Positions 1 through 42,164 of a stretch of 64,000 bases of DNA are shown here, one piece after another. Each line of letters begins with the position of its first letter. The stretch's first letter is position 1. Below the pieces are notes generated by a model. That model was not told where the DNA came from. It was given only the letters and a program-made list of their open reading frames with translations, and made no database searches. The position numbers were made by a program, and so were the translations under genes. The stretch comes from Cacajao melanocephalus (taxonomy: Eukaryota > Chordata > Mammalia > Primates > Pitheciidae). The stretch covers positions 29,241-93,240 of the forward strand of contig CAUYLG010038472.1 in assembly GCA_963573385.1 (NCBI GenBank), read 5' to 3'.

Positions 1-511
1 AACCAATGATATATGCCCTATACGACTCACAGCTGAAAGCGTACATGGAGCAAAAAACAAAGAACACCATCCCAAGCAAATATTTTGTCTGGTGACACAT
101 CAGGAAACCACAAGCTCCACTTCATTTAGAAAATGATTTTGGCAACAGCAGTGTGGCAAACATGCAGGATTCTCCTTCAAACAGTTGGAGGAAAACATGT
201 AATACATTCCAGAGCAAAGATGAATCAAAAAGTATCTTTTTGCTCAGGAAAAGAATTTCTTCATTCAATTACAGCGTAATTTCTTGAAAGGGGAAGTCAT
301 GAGTCTCTTATGAGAGTTCTTGAACAGTTTATAAATACAACAAAACATTTATTCAATAAATAAGCGGTTCCTAAAGTCTTTACTGATGATCTCCAGGATT
401 GTCCATCACTATGGTCCAGGCCAGCTCCACTTCTCTGACAGGTCGTAGCTCCCGGTGGAATGGGATGTTTCTTGTTATTAGGTGACTCTTCTTATGTCAT
501 GCAGACTTTCA
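1..511 (-). other. MPZL3: MPZL3 3' UTR (part)
   Basis: This sequence follows the MPZL3 stop codon on the minus strand. It contains an AU-rich nonamer (TTATTTATT, 355-363) directly before an AATAAA hexamer (348-353), with T/G-rich sequence just after it. This could be the cleavage site near position 325-335, but the 3' UTR may also run off the window. Confidence 0.7.
348..353 (-). terminator. Candidate poly(A) signal of MPZL3
   Basis: AATAAA on the minus strand, followed by TGTTTTGTTG, which resembles a GU-rich downstream element. It lies about 160 nt after the stop codon. A more distal signal outside the window cannot be excluded. Confidence 0.45.
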
Positions 512-22840
<22,329 letters not shown>

Positions 22841-22901
22841 CCCGCCAGCTCTTCAGATGCTTGCACACCTTGTTTACAGCTCCCAGTAACGACACAGGTA
22901 A

Positions 22902-22917
22902 CACCGGAAGTGACGTC
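22902..22917 (+). promoter_or_regulatory. Composite ETS + CRE-like motif
   Basis: ACCGGAAGTGACGTC-type string: an ETS core (CCGGAAGT) overlapping a CRE-like TGACGTC, about 65 bp above the MPZL3 start codon. This composite is a known core-promoter motif. Confidence 0.8.
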
Positions 22918-22990
22918 GAGCAGGAGGCCGTGAGACAACTTAAATGACGATCCGAAGTTACCATAGGAACCTGGCGTCTTTCCAGAACCA

Positions 22991-23914
22991 CACCTGGTTT
23001 CACTGACCAGCGATTCACTAACTTTCAGGTGGAAGCTAATTGCTCTCTTTTGCTTGAAAATTAAATAGGCTACAAACTTGGAGTATTTACAATTTTGTTT
23101 GATGCAGAACTAAATAATTGTGATGCTGACTGCATTCCAGACGTCGTTTTTACATCTCGAGATTATTTTAGTTGAAGGTTCTCAGAATACACTCCCGTAA
23201 ATTTAGAGTTCAGAAACACCTGAGAGATCACACAGTATAGATAAATATGTATTAGGCAATTGTGGTAATAGATACCACGAGCATCTTTGGTTCCTGCCCT
23301 TTTTTGGTATAGCTAGTACAGCATCCAGAATTGAGTGTTTATTAAGTTACTTTTGGCGGTGGCAATGATGATCAAATCATTACGGCCTGTGTTAGAGACA
23401 AAGAGAAACTGGGATTTGTGTATCTGGAAAAGCAAGAAAGTTATGTTATCGCAGTACTTAAAGTGAGATGGTTTCATATACTTCTGAAAAGGGATGGTAC
23501 AATAAGTACGCTGCTTTGATAATCGGTAAACCTCTTCCCTGGGACTTGCCACATGTCAGTGAAAGCAGTAGGAGAATAAAAGTATGCTTTGGCTTTGGAG
23601 AAAAATTAATAACTTTCCATTTTTCAATTTCTATTCTTTTACTAGACTTGAAACCCAGTTTTCCCTATTAAAAGTGTAATGCAAAGTACTAAATGGAATC
23701 TTTGATACTGTTCTTTGAAAGCGCCCTCAAACTAACTAGTATTGTTGTGCCCAATTCCCAGCTATACAAAGCAATGTGAAAATTCTGTGGAAATCCGTAT
23801 ACTTCACCATTGTTGACTTCCAGGTGGTCTCTACTAAGAAAACTTTTCAGTAAAGACAAAATATATATCCATCAGTTTCCTCTGCAGTGTAGAACTTTTA
23901 GATATGTATATACA
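22991..23914. other. Intergenic gap between MPZL3 and MPZL2
   Basis: Less than 1 kb of unique, AT-leaning sequence. I see no repeat or convincing reading frame. Confidence 0.7.
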
Positions 23915-25752
23915 CAAATTATATAATTGATCATTCTTTATTACTAAAGTTTATTTACATAGTGTTTAATGTGTAATAAAAAATAAATTACAATACAAAA
24001 GTGCTCTTTAGGAAGGAGACACTAAACAACAGGCCCATATTACTGCTTGACTATTTAGCCAAGACATAAGCTACAAATTTTGCTGGAAAAACTGTCCATA
24101 CATTTTTAACTACTTCATTGTGCAAATGGAGCATCATCCAGGACATCTGTTTGAAGAAATAGCCAGTTACAGTATTTTCAAAGGTTATAATTGTGAAGAA
24201 AAAATACAAAATGTGATTAAAGGAAATACAGCCTTCAGATGTAATTTACAGTTTAAAACTGTGCATTAAAACTTTGCTTTTTTAGACAGTATAAAAGGCA
24301 GAATGAGAAATGTAATGAATTTCAGAATTGAGGTTCATATGTAAATCATACAAATTTTTTAAAAATAGTATTGGAAAAATATCAAGGTCCATACCTTTAA
24401 ATACAAATAATCTATTTGAAAATTCCATTTTGTTAAAAGAAATAACATCTGCAGCCTAAAAACTGAAAATATCAGTCTGTAGAGACTGATCTTGAGCCTA
24501 AACTTTTAGATGTTTTCTATCCTTTGAACAAATGCTTCTGTATTTTTAAGCTTGGAAAGACACTGGGAAACTAAACACTTTTAAAAGTCACTTTTCTTTC
24601 AGTAGAAAACTTATAAAGTTTGCTTCATCTACCAGTACAGGGGAAAAGAAAGAATAAAGTTGGTTTTATTCCATTTAAAGTAGTTTTGGTATTTCTTTGC
24701 TCCATACCAAAGTCTTCCTCCCCCAAAAATAAACAAGTGAATTACAACCCAAAAAAAATCAAGAAAAAGAAAAAAGTTAATAATTTCTTCCAGTTCTCAG
24801 AGTTTTATATAAACTGTACAAAATTATCATCATTTAGAGTTGATATTTTTTCACCAGCCCTGAATTTTCAAAGTTGTAATATACTATTTTAGAATCTTTT
24901 TATTAAACTGCTTAATGATTCCAGTCTGCAAATGAGCATAGACTTTGCTCTGTTATAGATCATTGAATTGTGGGGGAAAACATAGTAAGCTAAACAGTCA
25001 GTCACTGCTCATGAAAGACCCACATTGTTGATTATTTTTCACAGCACAAAAGAAAAGTGACAAGTGATTCATCCTGCAATGTCATCTGCCAATCTTTTCC
25101 TATTTATGTAACCTTCTGTAGTTACTGTGTGATTTAGCATTGTGCTATTGTAAATATTGGATTAATTAACATAACAACAAAATCTATCACCCGGAATATT
25201 GAAAAAATTTCAATAAAACAAGATGCATCTCATAGTTAAGGAGAGACATAAAAATCAAAATGCCATTTAACAGTTTGAGTTTAGGATTTACTGTTTATCA
25301 AAAACACGTAGGAGACTTAGCTCACCTTTTAATTGAGAATATGGGAAGGAAAGAGAGTAAACACATTAGCTTTGGTAGCAGGAGTGCTGCTAAAAGAAAT
25401 GTGAAAGAAAATATTGTGACAGACAAACTGGCTTTTATCCCCTTTGATACCAATATATGTGTATACAAGTCATAACACTATAGTGTTTTAAGGGCAAAAA
25501 TATAGCTTCTTAGTTTATAAAACCTAATGAGTGCTTGAAAAAATTTACACTCTGAAATTAAAACCTTAATAATGAGGCTGTATATGACTGGTGATATGGA
25601 AGAGCACTGTGCTGGCTCCAGAGGTATGTTGCTTGTCAAGGTATATGCTGCAGAACTGGTTGGAAAATGGGCCACAGTTGGAAAAGCCAAAGAAGAGTTT
25701 CCATTAACTTCACGAAATACTAGGGTTCTTGTTCTTAGAAATCGTCAGCTTC
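23915..25752 (-). other. MPZL2: MPZL2 exon 6: 3' UTR
   Basis: A strong acceptor (TTTTGTTTTGTGTTTTAG) precedes 25752, and the joined UTR start GAAGCTGACG resembles the human MPZL2 3' UTR as I recall it. It runs to tandem AATAAA hexamers at 23950-23955 and 23937-23942, so cleavage is near 23915-23925. An internal AATAAA at about 24899 could give a shorter form. The 1.8-kb exon is AT-rich and lacks recognisable repeats. Confidence 0.85.
23937..23955 (-). terminator. Tandem poly(A) signals of MPZL2
   Basis: Two AATAAA hexamers on the minus strand, 13 bases apart (23950-23955, then 23937-23942). Confidence 0.75.
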
Positions 25753-26045
25753 CTAAAACACAAAACAAAAGTTTAAATGGATAATATATTTGAAAAGAGG
25801 GCAACAGGAATACTTGGCATATATGAATTACATATATGTTACTAGATCTTCATTCTGAAGGGAAATATTCATATTCATATTCTCCCCTAATTTAATTTTT
25901 AAAAGAAGTTTCCTAATCCTTATTACATGATTTTCAGAGTTAGGATCTTTAAATTATAGCCTCTAAGTACCTTGCATGGACACTTGGATGATCCACAACT
26001 TGCTCACATGCATGCACTCCATATCCTCCCCACTTCTCTCTCTTG

Positions 26046-26770
26046 TTGCAAACAAAATCAGACATACAGAAAAGTAGAGAAAAGAGCATGTGGAATTTAC
26101 TCATCCCCTAAATTTATTAATTAATTCTTTCTTTTCTCACCTCCTCTCCCCCATCACCTAATTCTGAAGCCTTTTTGTTTTATTTGCTTTTTTTCCTAAG
26201 CTTTTAAAGCAAATTGCTGACATTTACCCCTAAATACTCCAGTAATCATTTTTCAAAATAGGTACATTTTCTTTATAATTACAAGACCTCATAAAAGCTA
26301 AAAATAATTTTATATTAAAATAATTTTATATTAAAAATAATTTTATATTACTAGACCTCATAAAAGCTAAAAATAATTCCCTAATGTTATCTATATATTT
26401 AACATTTTCATATTTAAGACTTTCTCAACTGCCCCTCCAAGGTTTTTTTTACAACCAGTTTGTTCACACTATTATTCATCAGTTGGGGATCACACATTGC
26501 ACTTTGTGTTTGTCTCTTAAGTTTCTTTTGATCTAAAACATCTCCCATATTTATTTTCCATGACCCCAACTTGTTAGAGAATCCCTTTAATTTTAAAGAG
26601 ACAATAGCCATTGGCTGGTAAAAACTCCCTATGTTGAATTTGGTTTTCTGGTTTTACAATACAGTCATTTTCCTCCATATTCTATTTTATAAATCTTTGA
26701 GGTCTTTCACTGGGGCTATAGCCTATAAAAATGTGACCCTCTTTATAATTTTCTCCCATGTAAGAGAGCC
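26046..26770 (-). mobile_element. L1M-like remnant, antisense
   Basis: Stretches such as 'cagaaaagtagagaaaagag' and 'aagcaaattgctgacattta...tactccagtaatc' followed by 'tttgtctcttaagtttctttt' match the reverse complement of old L1 3' UTRs. The same landmarks recur at 50338-51850. Confidence 0.55.
26284..26378 (+). repeat. Local tandem duplication, 69-bp period
   Basis: The 26-base word starting AGACCTCATAAAAGC occurs at 26284-26309 and again at 26353-26378. Between them 'ataattttatatta' repeats three times. Confidence 0.92.
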
Positions 26771-26921
26771 AGAGTTTTACAGGATAAAGTCATTAATATC
26801 AAGAACTTTCTTATGAGTATAAAATTTAAGTTTGCATGTCTGGATTTATAACATCTAGAAATTAAATGTGTGGACCTATTTCAGAGAATGGGAGAAATTC
26901 TGAGCATATGAAAAATGAATT

Positions 26922-27232
<311 letters not shown>

Positions 27233-27790
27233 CTACTTTTTAAGCCTGATGAACCTGAAAACTAGAAAAATAAAATTATATACTACTGAAACTGGATTCA
27301 TTTCACGTAGTTATTAATGCCAATAACTAAATGAGAGGAGTTGAAATCAATTCCAAATAGTACAAAAGTTCTCCTGTAAAAAAAATGCCAGATATATCTA
27401 TTGAGTCACTCTCTTAATACCATAATTGAGAAATAAGAATAAGCAAATAATAATCCTTTGATTTAAAAAAGATTTATTTACATGTTGAATATTTTTTATT
27501 ATTAGTGGTAATAAATATAATCCCAAAGCCACAGAAAACCTTAGAATTCTCTCAGCTTTAATGGCAGTAGAGTCCAGCTTCTTAATCCTTTACACAAAAT
27601 ACACTCGAAGGAGGAGCCTTCCATAAGACTAATAGAAGACTTTAGTCTCCCTGACCCAGTTCCTCTAATTTCATATGGGAAACACCTAACTGTAAAGTGA
27701 TCTAGGAGATCCTCATTAGAGATGGGCTGGACACATCAGAAAGCTGAGGAAAGAAATCAACCTATTTGTGAACCTTACCATCTAAAAATG

Positions 27791-35017
<7,227 letters not shown>

Positions 35018-35200
35018 GAGGGAAACCCAGCCTTGGCCCCAGAGACCAGACCCAGCAGACGCAGGGCTCCAACACCCTGCCAAGGCCACTCCGGGAGGAG
35101 CGAGCACCGCGTTTTCCCAGAGAGGAGTTTGAGTTCCTCACCTGTGCCTGTGACTCAGCCCGCTCTGCCTGTGCAGTTTTCTGAAATGAAAGGTGGGGCC
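35018..35200 (-). promoter_or_regulatory. MPZL2: MPZL2 5' UTR and proximal promoter
   Basis: GC-richer sequence upstream of the start codon. It holds an E-box CACCTG (35139-35144) and a perfect AP-1 site TGACTCA (35151-35157). No TATA box is seen. AP-1 plus E-box fits an epithelial gene (inference). Confidence 0.65.
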
Positions 35201-38200
35201 CCAGCTCCCAATGCCCTCCTTCCTTTCCTCTCTCCCGCCCTCTTACACTACGAGCACGAGCACGTCTGCACAAAGGTTCCAAACGGCCCCAGACCTCTCT
35301 TTACTCTCAGTTAATCTGTCAGGGCTCTGGCCTCTAGATGGCCTCGGAAACAGCCAGAGGAGGTGGTGCCAGTCTGAAATGTCCCAGACTGTTATGGGTT
35401 TGGCCCCCACACGCCCTTTTAAAACAGGCTGTAGGCTTGCCTGGGAAGTGAATGTTGAAACTATCTTGCAGTGATTCCACTTCTCAAAGCACCACCCCGG
35501 GGCCACACTCACCTAAGATTGGATTCTGGATTCGCTACAATATCAAAACGGGAGTCTGAATTCCTTTCGAATTTAAAGATAAATCAGGACACCATCCCTG
35601 CTCATTCACCCTGCCATCCCAGAGCAATCTGCAAAGTGTTCTCCTGTTGACACTTTCACCGCCACAACGCCCTGTGAAGCGTTCTCATTCTACCAGTGAG
35701 GACGCTAAGAATCCGAGGAAGGTAAATGATTTGCCCAAGGTTGCATAACTACTAAGTAGCAAAACCAGAACTTTTCTTAAAAGTCTAGTGCTCTTTCCAC
35801 CCAATAGCAGCTAATATGAATAATCAGACAGGCAGCTCTCAAAGAAAAGGTTTTCATGATAACTCTGTTGTGCCTCGGATTTCATCTGCCATTTTTAGGA
35901 CAGCTAAATGAGAAATCTAAAGACTTGAGGAATTTAAACGAGAAAAGGTGCCTCCTTGTCTGGAAAGAGGGTGGGTCATCCTTACAGATTGATGAATCGG
36001 CACAGAAACATTGGTAGGAGGGGGACGAAGATTACACATGCAGTTAAGAAGTAGGCTGGGCCAGGAACCTAACCCTGAACAGAGACAGATTGCCCTTATC
36101 TCTGGATTAGCAGTCTAGAAACTCTTCAGCCACTCATAAAATCTCCTAGCTGAACCCCAGAGCAGAGAGGGTGGCAGGAACAAGAGAAGGTGGCAGGCTG
36201 CGTAGAAAAAAAATAAAACATCATAAAGAGGGAAGAAAAGAGAAAATTCTACCAAAAGAGGGGAGAATACAGAAGTGCAGAAAACAAAGCAGCAGGAGAA
36301 AGATGACATAGGCATGAAGCAAAAACAGGTAGACAACCACAAAAGTCCATTGTGTTGGAACTAAGAAAACAGAGGTTGCCCCAAATGCAGAACAGCTGTG
36401 TGCTAGCGAAAACCTGTTAGCATGGTGAGTGTCTCTGAAAACAGTGTGTGGCGCCTTTGTTAGCTTCTAGGTCAGAAAGGGACCTAAAAATCAGTCTGCT
36501 GGGGAAACCTTTCAAATGGTGGTGAGGAGGGATAAGATACAGCCTTTCTGGTATGTGGGTCAGAAGAGTTCAGCTCCAGGAGCCTGAAAGAGAAAGAGTT
36601 AAGGAAACTTGATCTTGGTTGGCTTCCAACTTTGCAGGGAAATGCAGCTACAGAAGAAGGAGAGGTAGAGCCAGGATTTTGAAGTCTACAGCAAATTGCA
36701 AAAATTGGTGAGAGGTAGAGTTACCAAAGAGCTCAGGGATGCAGTGAAAAGCAACAGGAGAGGAATCAGGGCAGGAAGAACTGAACAAACTGCCTGTTGT
36801 CAGAAGCAGAAATCCCTCCCCCAGGTAGCCAAACGCCCGTGAGCTGGCTGCCAGCCTTGCTCTAAGGGGCAGCAGCTACCCAGATCCCACTTCTCAGATG
36901 AGTTCAAGTTTCTGGCTTAGTGCCTGGCAACGCCCAATTCCTTCCAGTCAGCAGGAGCGGCTCCACAGTCTACCACTTCCCCTCCCTGGGTAAGGAAGAG
37001 GCTAAGGGTAGAAGGTTAAGAAGAGAAAATGCTAAATAAAAAGCATGTTTGCCCCTCACAGTTTTCTGGACTCCAGAACTTAGACCGAAACTGAAGGCAT
37101 CTGCATAAAGCCTAAGTTATATTTGTGTCTAGGCAAATGAAAGAAAAGGAAGAGGGGTTCTGGAGATTAAAAAGAAGAAAAGTAAAGTTTTCAGAGACAC
37201 CATTTTCTTTCTAAACTTTTCCAGAGAAAGATCCTGATTTTCATTTAAAATTGTGACATACCAATAGTTTTGAAAGAATCTCATCTGTCCCAACCCTCTA
37301 CACATTTCCCAAAAATTAATTTCTAGTGAGTATCTAGACCTTAGCCAGTAGGAGACTCACTGGGGGCTCAGGAGACAGAAGGGACAACGAGCCTGTATCA
37401 ATATAATATTTATAAAAGTTGTCTTTCCCAACAACCTAGGCAAAAATCTTTTTTTCACCTAAGATGAAATTAACATGCTGTGAAGCAAGGAAAACAAATA
37501 ATTTAGCTTTTAGGGTGATCAAATAAAGCATTTGTTTACTCAAAAGTTTCTGTCCACATGTTTTTATTAGGAAAAACTCAGACATATATTGAATATTTCT
37601 ACCTGGGTGGAAATTATAGAAGATAGGAAGGTGGAGTAAACAAATAATGACCACATTCTTGATTTTTAAATTCAGTCCTTAAAGGATGAATAGGAATTCT
37701 GGAAAGAGGAGAAACAAAGGCCTTCCTATTGGAACAAACGGATGGGAATGTGGTACCCACGGAGACTAGCAAGCAATTCCTCAAACCTGGAGCACAGGGA
37801 GGAGTGGCAGGCCAGGTGAGAGGCTAGGTCCACCTGGGCAGTGTCCTCATTCACCATCCTGAGGAGTGTGGACTTGATCCTGACAAATATACCCATTGAA
37901 ATGGCTAATATGTGACCCAAGAAGAGCATCCCTAGAAGTAGAATTACTCTGGTATTTCCCCGAACCATTAAAAAGAAGGAAAGCCTTGGGACACCAATCA
38001 CCACTTACTCTTCTGGCTTTCCTAAGGGCTCCTGGCTTACAAGCCAGAATGAAAGTGTAGACCTAACATCTGTTTTCAGAAGATTCAGGGACCCCAGCCT
38101 TCCCTAACCAACAACTCCAATCCCTCATCCTTTTTCAGTACTTCCCCTGGTTTAGAGAGCTTTTCAAAGATGAGAGAGGGAGGCTAGGCTGTCAAGAGTC

Positions 38201-40130
38201 TTAGATGAGAGGTGGGCTCTTAGCCCAAAAGAATAGTTGTGTTTCCTGTGGTCCTCCTCCTTGCCTCAAGTTTCCTAGAGATATTCCAAAACAGGTCTGG
38301 ACCTGAGACTGAACCTCTATGAGTTTAGAAAAATCGTGGGAGGGAATGCTCTTCTGCCTCACCTCATTACAGCTGATATGCACCTCTCCAATAAGCCTCA
38401 GGCTCCTCTGGTAATTACAGAGGAGAGGCATCATGCCCTTATTAACCAGCCCAAAAAGAGACTCTGAAGTGGTTTAACCCTTCACTTATTCTCAAGGGAA
38501 GCTACATAGATGTGCAGGGATAGAGAGATGGGGATCTTTGAAGATAAATAACTGAGGAACCTCTCAGGAGGATAAAGGGACCTTGATAAATGAATTTATC
38601 TACCTCCCTGTTAGCCATACACACCACATCTAAACGGTGGGTGAGAATTTACATTATATTGTGTTTATTGATGAACACAGTATCTCTTGTTATTCTTGCT
38701 CCAGTTATCTCTTGTTAAAATTGGTTACCATGACCAATTTTTTATTCTTAGGAAGTTAATGAGTTTCCTGAGAAAAGAAACCGCCACTTCTTTTTTTACT
38801 ACTATATTCTAGGAGGCATGAGGTATAGGAGCTGGAGTCCAGCCTGCCTAGATCCAAATCCAAGCTCAGCTGCTTACTAGCTGTGTGACCGTGGGCAGTT
38901 ATTTAACTCTCTGTGCCTCAATTATCTCACATGTAAAATGGGAACATTTTACCAGGCAAAATAACATTTGCCCTATGGTCTAGGTATAAGAATCAAATGA
39001 AATACATTAATTAAGGCTCTATGCTCAGCACCCACAGAAAACATTCAATACATTTTAGCTGTTTGTGGCTATAGTTAGTTAAGATGTTTGGGGGAAAGCT
39101 TGGCAGTTTCTTATGAAGCTAAACATTCAGCCACCCTGGCAATTCCGCTCCAAGATGAATGAAATTATATATCCAGAAAAATATTTGTAGGAGAATAATC
39201 GTGGAAGCTTTATTCATAATACCCCAAAACTGGAACAGCCCAAGGGTTCATCAACAGAAAAATGGATCCTCTGTAGAATATTCATATCATGAGTCCTACT
39301 CAGCAATAAAAAGGAACAACTCACTGACACATATCACCATGATGAACCTCAAAAGTAAGTTGAGCAAATTAGCCAGACACAAAATAGTGTGGACTCTTTG
39401 ATTCCATTTATATGAAGTTATATAGGCAAAACTACCTTGTCATGAAAAAAGCATAAAAGTGGTGTTTACCCTTGGAGGAATGGGGGCAGGGATTGACTGG
39501 AGGGGCATGAGAGAACTTTCCAGAATGCTATTAATGTTCTGCATCTTGATAGGGGTTTGAGTTACACACTTTGAATGGTATACAGTTAAGACTTGGACAT
39601 TTCATTGAATGTAAGTTTTACTTGAGTATCTTTTTTAAAAGAATTGTAAACAAATTCTAAACTCTCATTAATGCTGAAGTATTTATGGGGAAGCATCCTG
39701 ATGTATGCAATTCAATTTAAAAATGCATCAAAAAATAAGATGCATTAATAAATGAATAGACAGAAGGAAGGATGGAAGGAAGGAAGGAAGGGTGGATGGA
39801 TAGATGGAGGGATAGAGGGATGGAGGGATGGATAGGTATGTGATAAGGCAAGTATAGTAAAATGCCAATTGAAGAACCTAGGTGGGGTACACAGGTATTT
39901 ACTGTATGATTCTTTAAACTTTTCTGCATGTTTGAAATTTTTCATAGCAAAATGTTGGGAAATTTGCTCCTAAATTCACCAAGTTTCTTCAGCATCAAGT
40001 AAATGACAACACGAATTTAGTAATAAAGTGTTGGAGGTTCATTACTTTATATCATCCTAATTTAGACATACTTTAGAATACTGGTGAATTTTAACAAACA
40101 AAAATCACCATTAATAATTTTAAATTACTA
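35201..40130. other. Intergenic region upstream of MPZL2, low in repeats
   Basis: No gene found. MIR pieces occur at about 35640-35800 and 38815-39060 and an L1M 3' end at about 39080-39960. Most of 35800-38800 is unique sequence with no recognisable feature, except a small open frame (37726-37968, minus). Confidence 0.7.
39080..39960 (+). mobile_element. L1M 3' end with a GGAA/GATG simple repeat
   Basis: 'aatttattcataataccccaaaactgg', 'atggatcctctgtagaat', 'attccatttatatgaag' type landmarks. It is followed by a degenerate (GGAA)n(GATG)n tract at about 39760-39835. Confidence 0.75.
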
Positions 40131-40925
40131 TTTATCTAGTGCCTACCATGTATCCAGCACTGTGGTAGGCATATTATATTCATTAGTTCTAATCGCCATA
40201 ACTGTAAGACGATAAGCAGGTATCTCCATTTTACAGATGATGAAATTGAGACTCAGAGAGATTGATTCATTCTAATACTTATTGAGTCCTGTTGCTAGAT
40301 ATTGTGCCAGATGTCACACAAGAAATTAGCGTGTACCCTCAAGTTGCTATTTTTTGGGAAACACAGTCAAATAAACAGATAATTACAATGCAATGTGACA
40401 AATGAGTTGTTGTCAGAGAAACACAGAAGCCAGGGTCTTTCAGCCAGCCTTGGAGGCACTGGGAAGGCTTCTGAAAACAGGAACCATCCAGTGTAGTTGG
40501 CCAGCAGCTGCAGGCTCTACAGTCAGAGAAACATGGGTGTGAATCAGAGGTCTATATCATTCATTCATTCATTCATTTAAGAAACATGTTTTCGGTACCG
40601 TTGACATGCCAGGCATTTTCCTGGGCACACAAGGAATAAAATAGTGAACAAAGGGGTAAGGGGTGGTCAGGGAAGACCTCTCTGATAAGATGACACTGAA
40701 GAAATATCTGAATGAAGTGAGGCAGTGAGCCATGTGGATCAGGAGGAAGGACATTCCAGTCAGAGGAAACAGTAAGCACTGGACTTGAGGCAGGAGCCTC
40801 AAGGAGACCAGCGTGGCTGGAGCAGAGTGAAGGGGCAGTGGCGAGGGGCTAAGGATGGAGAGGTATGGGGCAGACCAGGCCACCAGGGACACAGGGCAGC
40901 CATTAAAGGGCTATGAAAGACAGTC
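40130..40925 (-). mobile_element. LINE-2 remnant, antisense
   Basis: 'agtgcctaccatgtatccagcactg', 'ggaagacctctctgataagatgacact', 'gaccagcgtggctggagcagagtga' are the reverse complement of L2 3' landmarks. Confidence 0.75.
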
Positions 40926-41059
40926 TTTGGAAAGGGAGAAAATATTTCATATTTGCAAATCACATTTCTGCTAAAGGATTAATATTTGGACTAAATAAAG
41001 AATTCCTGCAACTCAATAACAACAACAACAACCAAACAACCCCATTAAAAAACAGGCAA

Positions 41060-41253
41060 GGCCGGGCGCGGTGGCTCACACCTGTAATCCCAGCACTTTT
41101 GGGAGGCCGAGGCGGGTGGATCACAAGGTCAAGAGAATTGCTTGAACCTGGGAGGTGGAGATTGCGGTGAGCTGAGATCACGCCACTGCACTCCAGCCTG
41201 GCACCTGGCGACAGAGGAAGACTCTGTCTCAAAAAAAAGAAAAAAAAAAAACA
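41060..41253 (+). mobile_element. Alu, AluY-like, internally deleted, with target duplication
   Basis: 5' ggccgggcgcggtggctcac. It jumps from 'cacaaggtcaagaga' to 'attgcttgaacctggg', missing about 110-130 bases. 'aaaaacaggcaa' occurs at both ends. Confidence 0.93.
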
Positions 41254-41775
41254 GGCAAAAGACTGGAATAGACATTTCTTCAAAATGATATAAAATGGCC
41301 AGTAGGCACAGGAGAAGATACTGAACATCACTAGACATTAGAAAAATATAAGTCAAAACCACAATCCATTAGGATGCTATTATCACATTCTTTAGGATGA
41401 CTATTACCAAAAAAGAGAGAAAAGAAGTGATGGCAAGAATGTGGAGAAATTGGAATCTTTGTGTAGTGCTAGTGGGAATATAAAATAGTTCAGTCACTGT
41501 GAAAAATAGTATTACAGTTCCTAAAAAATTAATTACCATAGAATTACCATATGATTACCATATGACCCAGAATTTCACTTCTGGCAAGAACCCAAAAGAA
41601 TTAAAAGTAAGTACTCAAACTGATAGTTGAACACCAACGTTCAAAGCAGCATTAATTAATCACAATAGTCAAAAGATGGAAACAACTCAAATGTCCATCA
41701 AAGGAAGAAAGGATAAGCAAAATATGGCATATACATACAATGCAATATTTTCAGCCTTAAAAAGAATAAAATTTT

Positions 41776-42164
41776 ATAAATTTGTTTAAGTTCTTTGTAG
41801 ATTAGTTCAATCATTGTGGAAGACAGTGTGGCAATTCCTCAAGGATCTAGAAATAGAAATACTTTTTGACCCAGCAATCCCATTACTGGGTATATACCCA
41901 AAGGATTATAAATCGTTCTATTATAAAGACACATGCACAGGTATGTTCACTGTGGCACTGTCTACAATAGCAAAGACTTGGAACCAACCCAAATGCCTAT
42001 CAATGATAGAATGGATAAACAAAATGTAGCATATATGCACCATGGAATACTATGCAGCCATAAAAAAGGGTGAGTCCATGTCCTTTGCAGAGACATGGAT
42101 GAAGCTGGAAACCATCGCAATCTGTACATGTACCCCAGAACTTAAAGTATAATTTAAAAAAAAG
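41776..42164 (+). mobile_element. Younger L1 (L1PA/L1PB type), 5' inverted, nested in an older L1
   Basis: Flanked by a 15-bp target duplication AAAGAATAAAATTTT (41761-41775 and 42165-42179). The first ~28 bases are antisense L1 (tttgtttaagttctttgtag). The rest is sense, from 'agttcaatcattgtggaag' to 'cttaaagtataattt' and a short A tail, with much of the 3' UTR missing. Confidence 0.9.

Noticed and set aside
39159..39401. 80-codon frame resembling a LINE product
   Set aside because: It lies in an old L1 3' remnant with broken frames.
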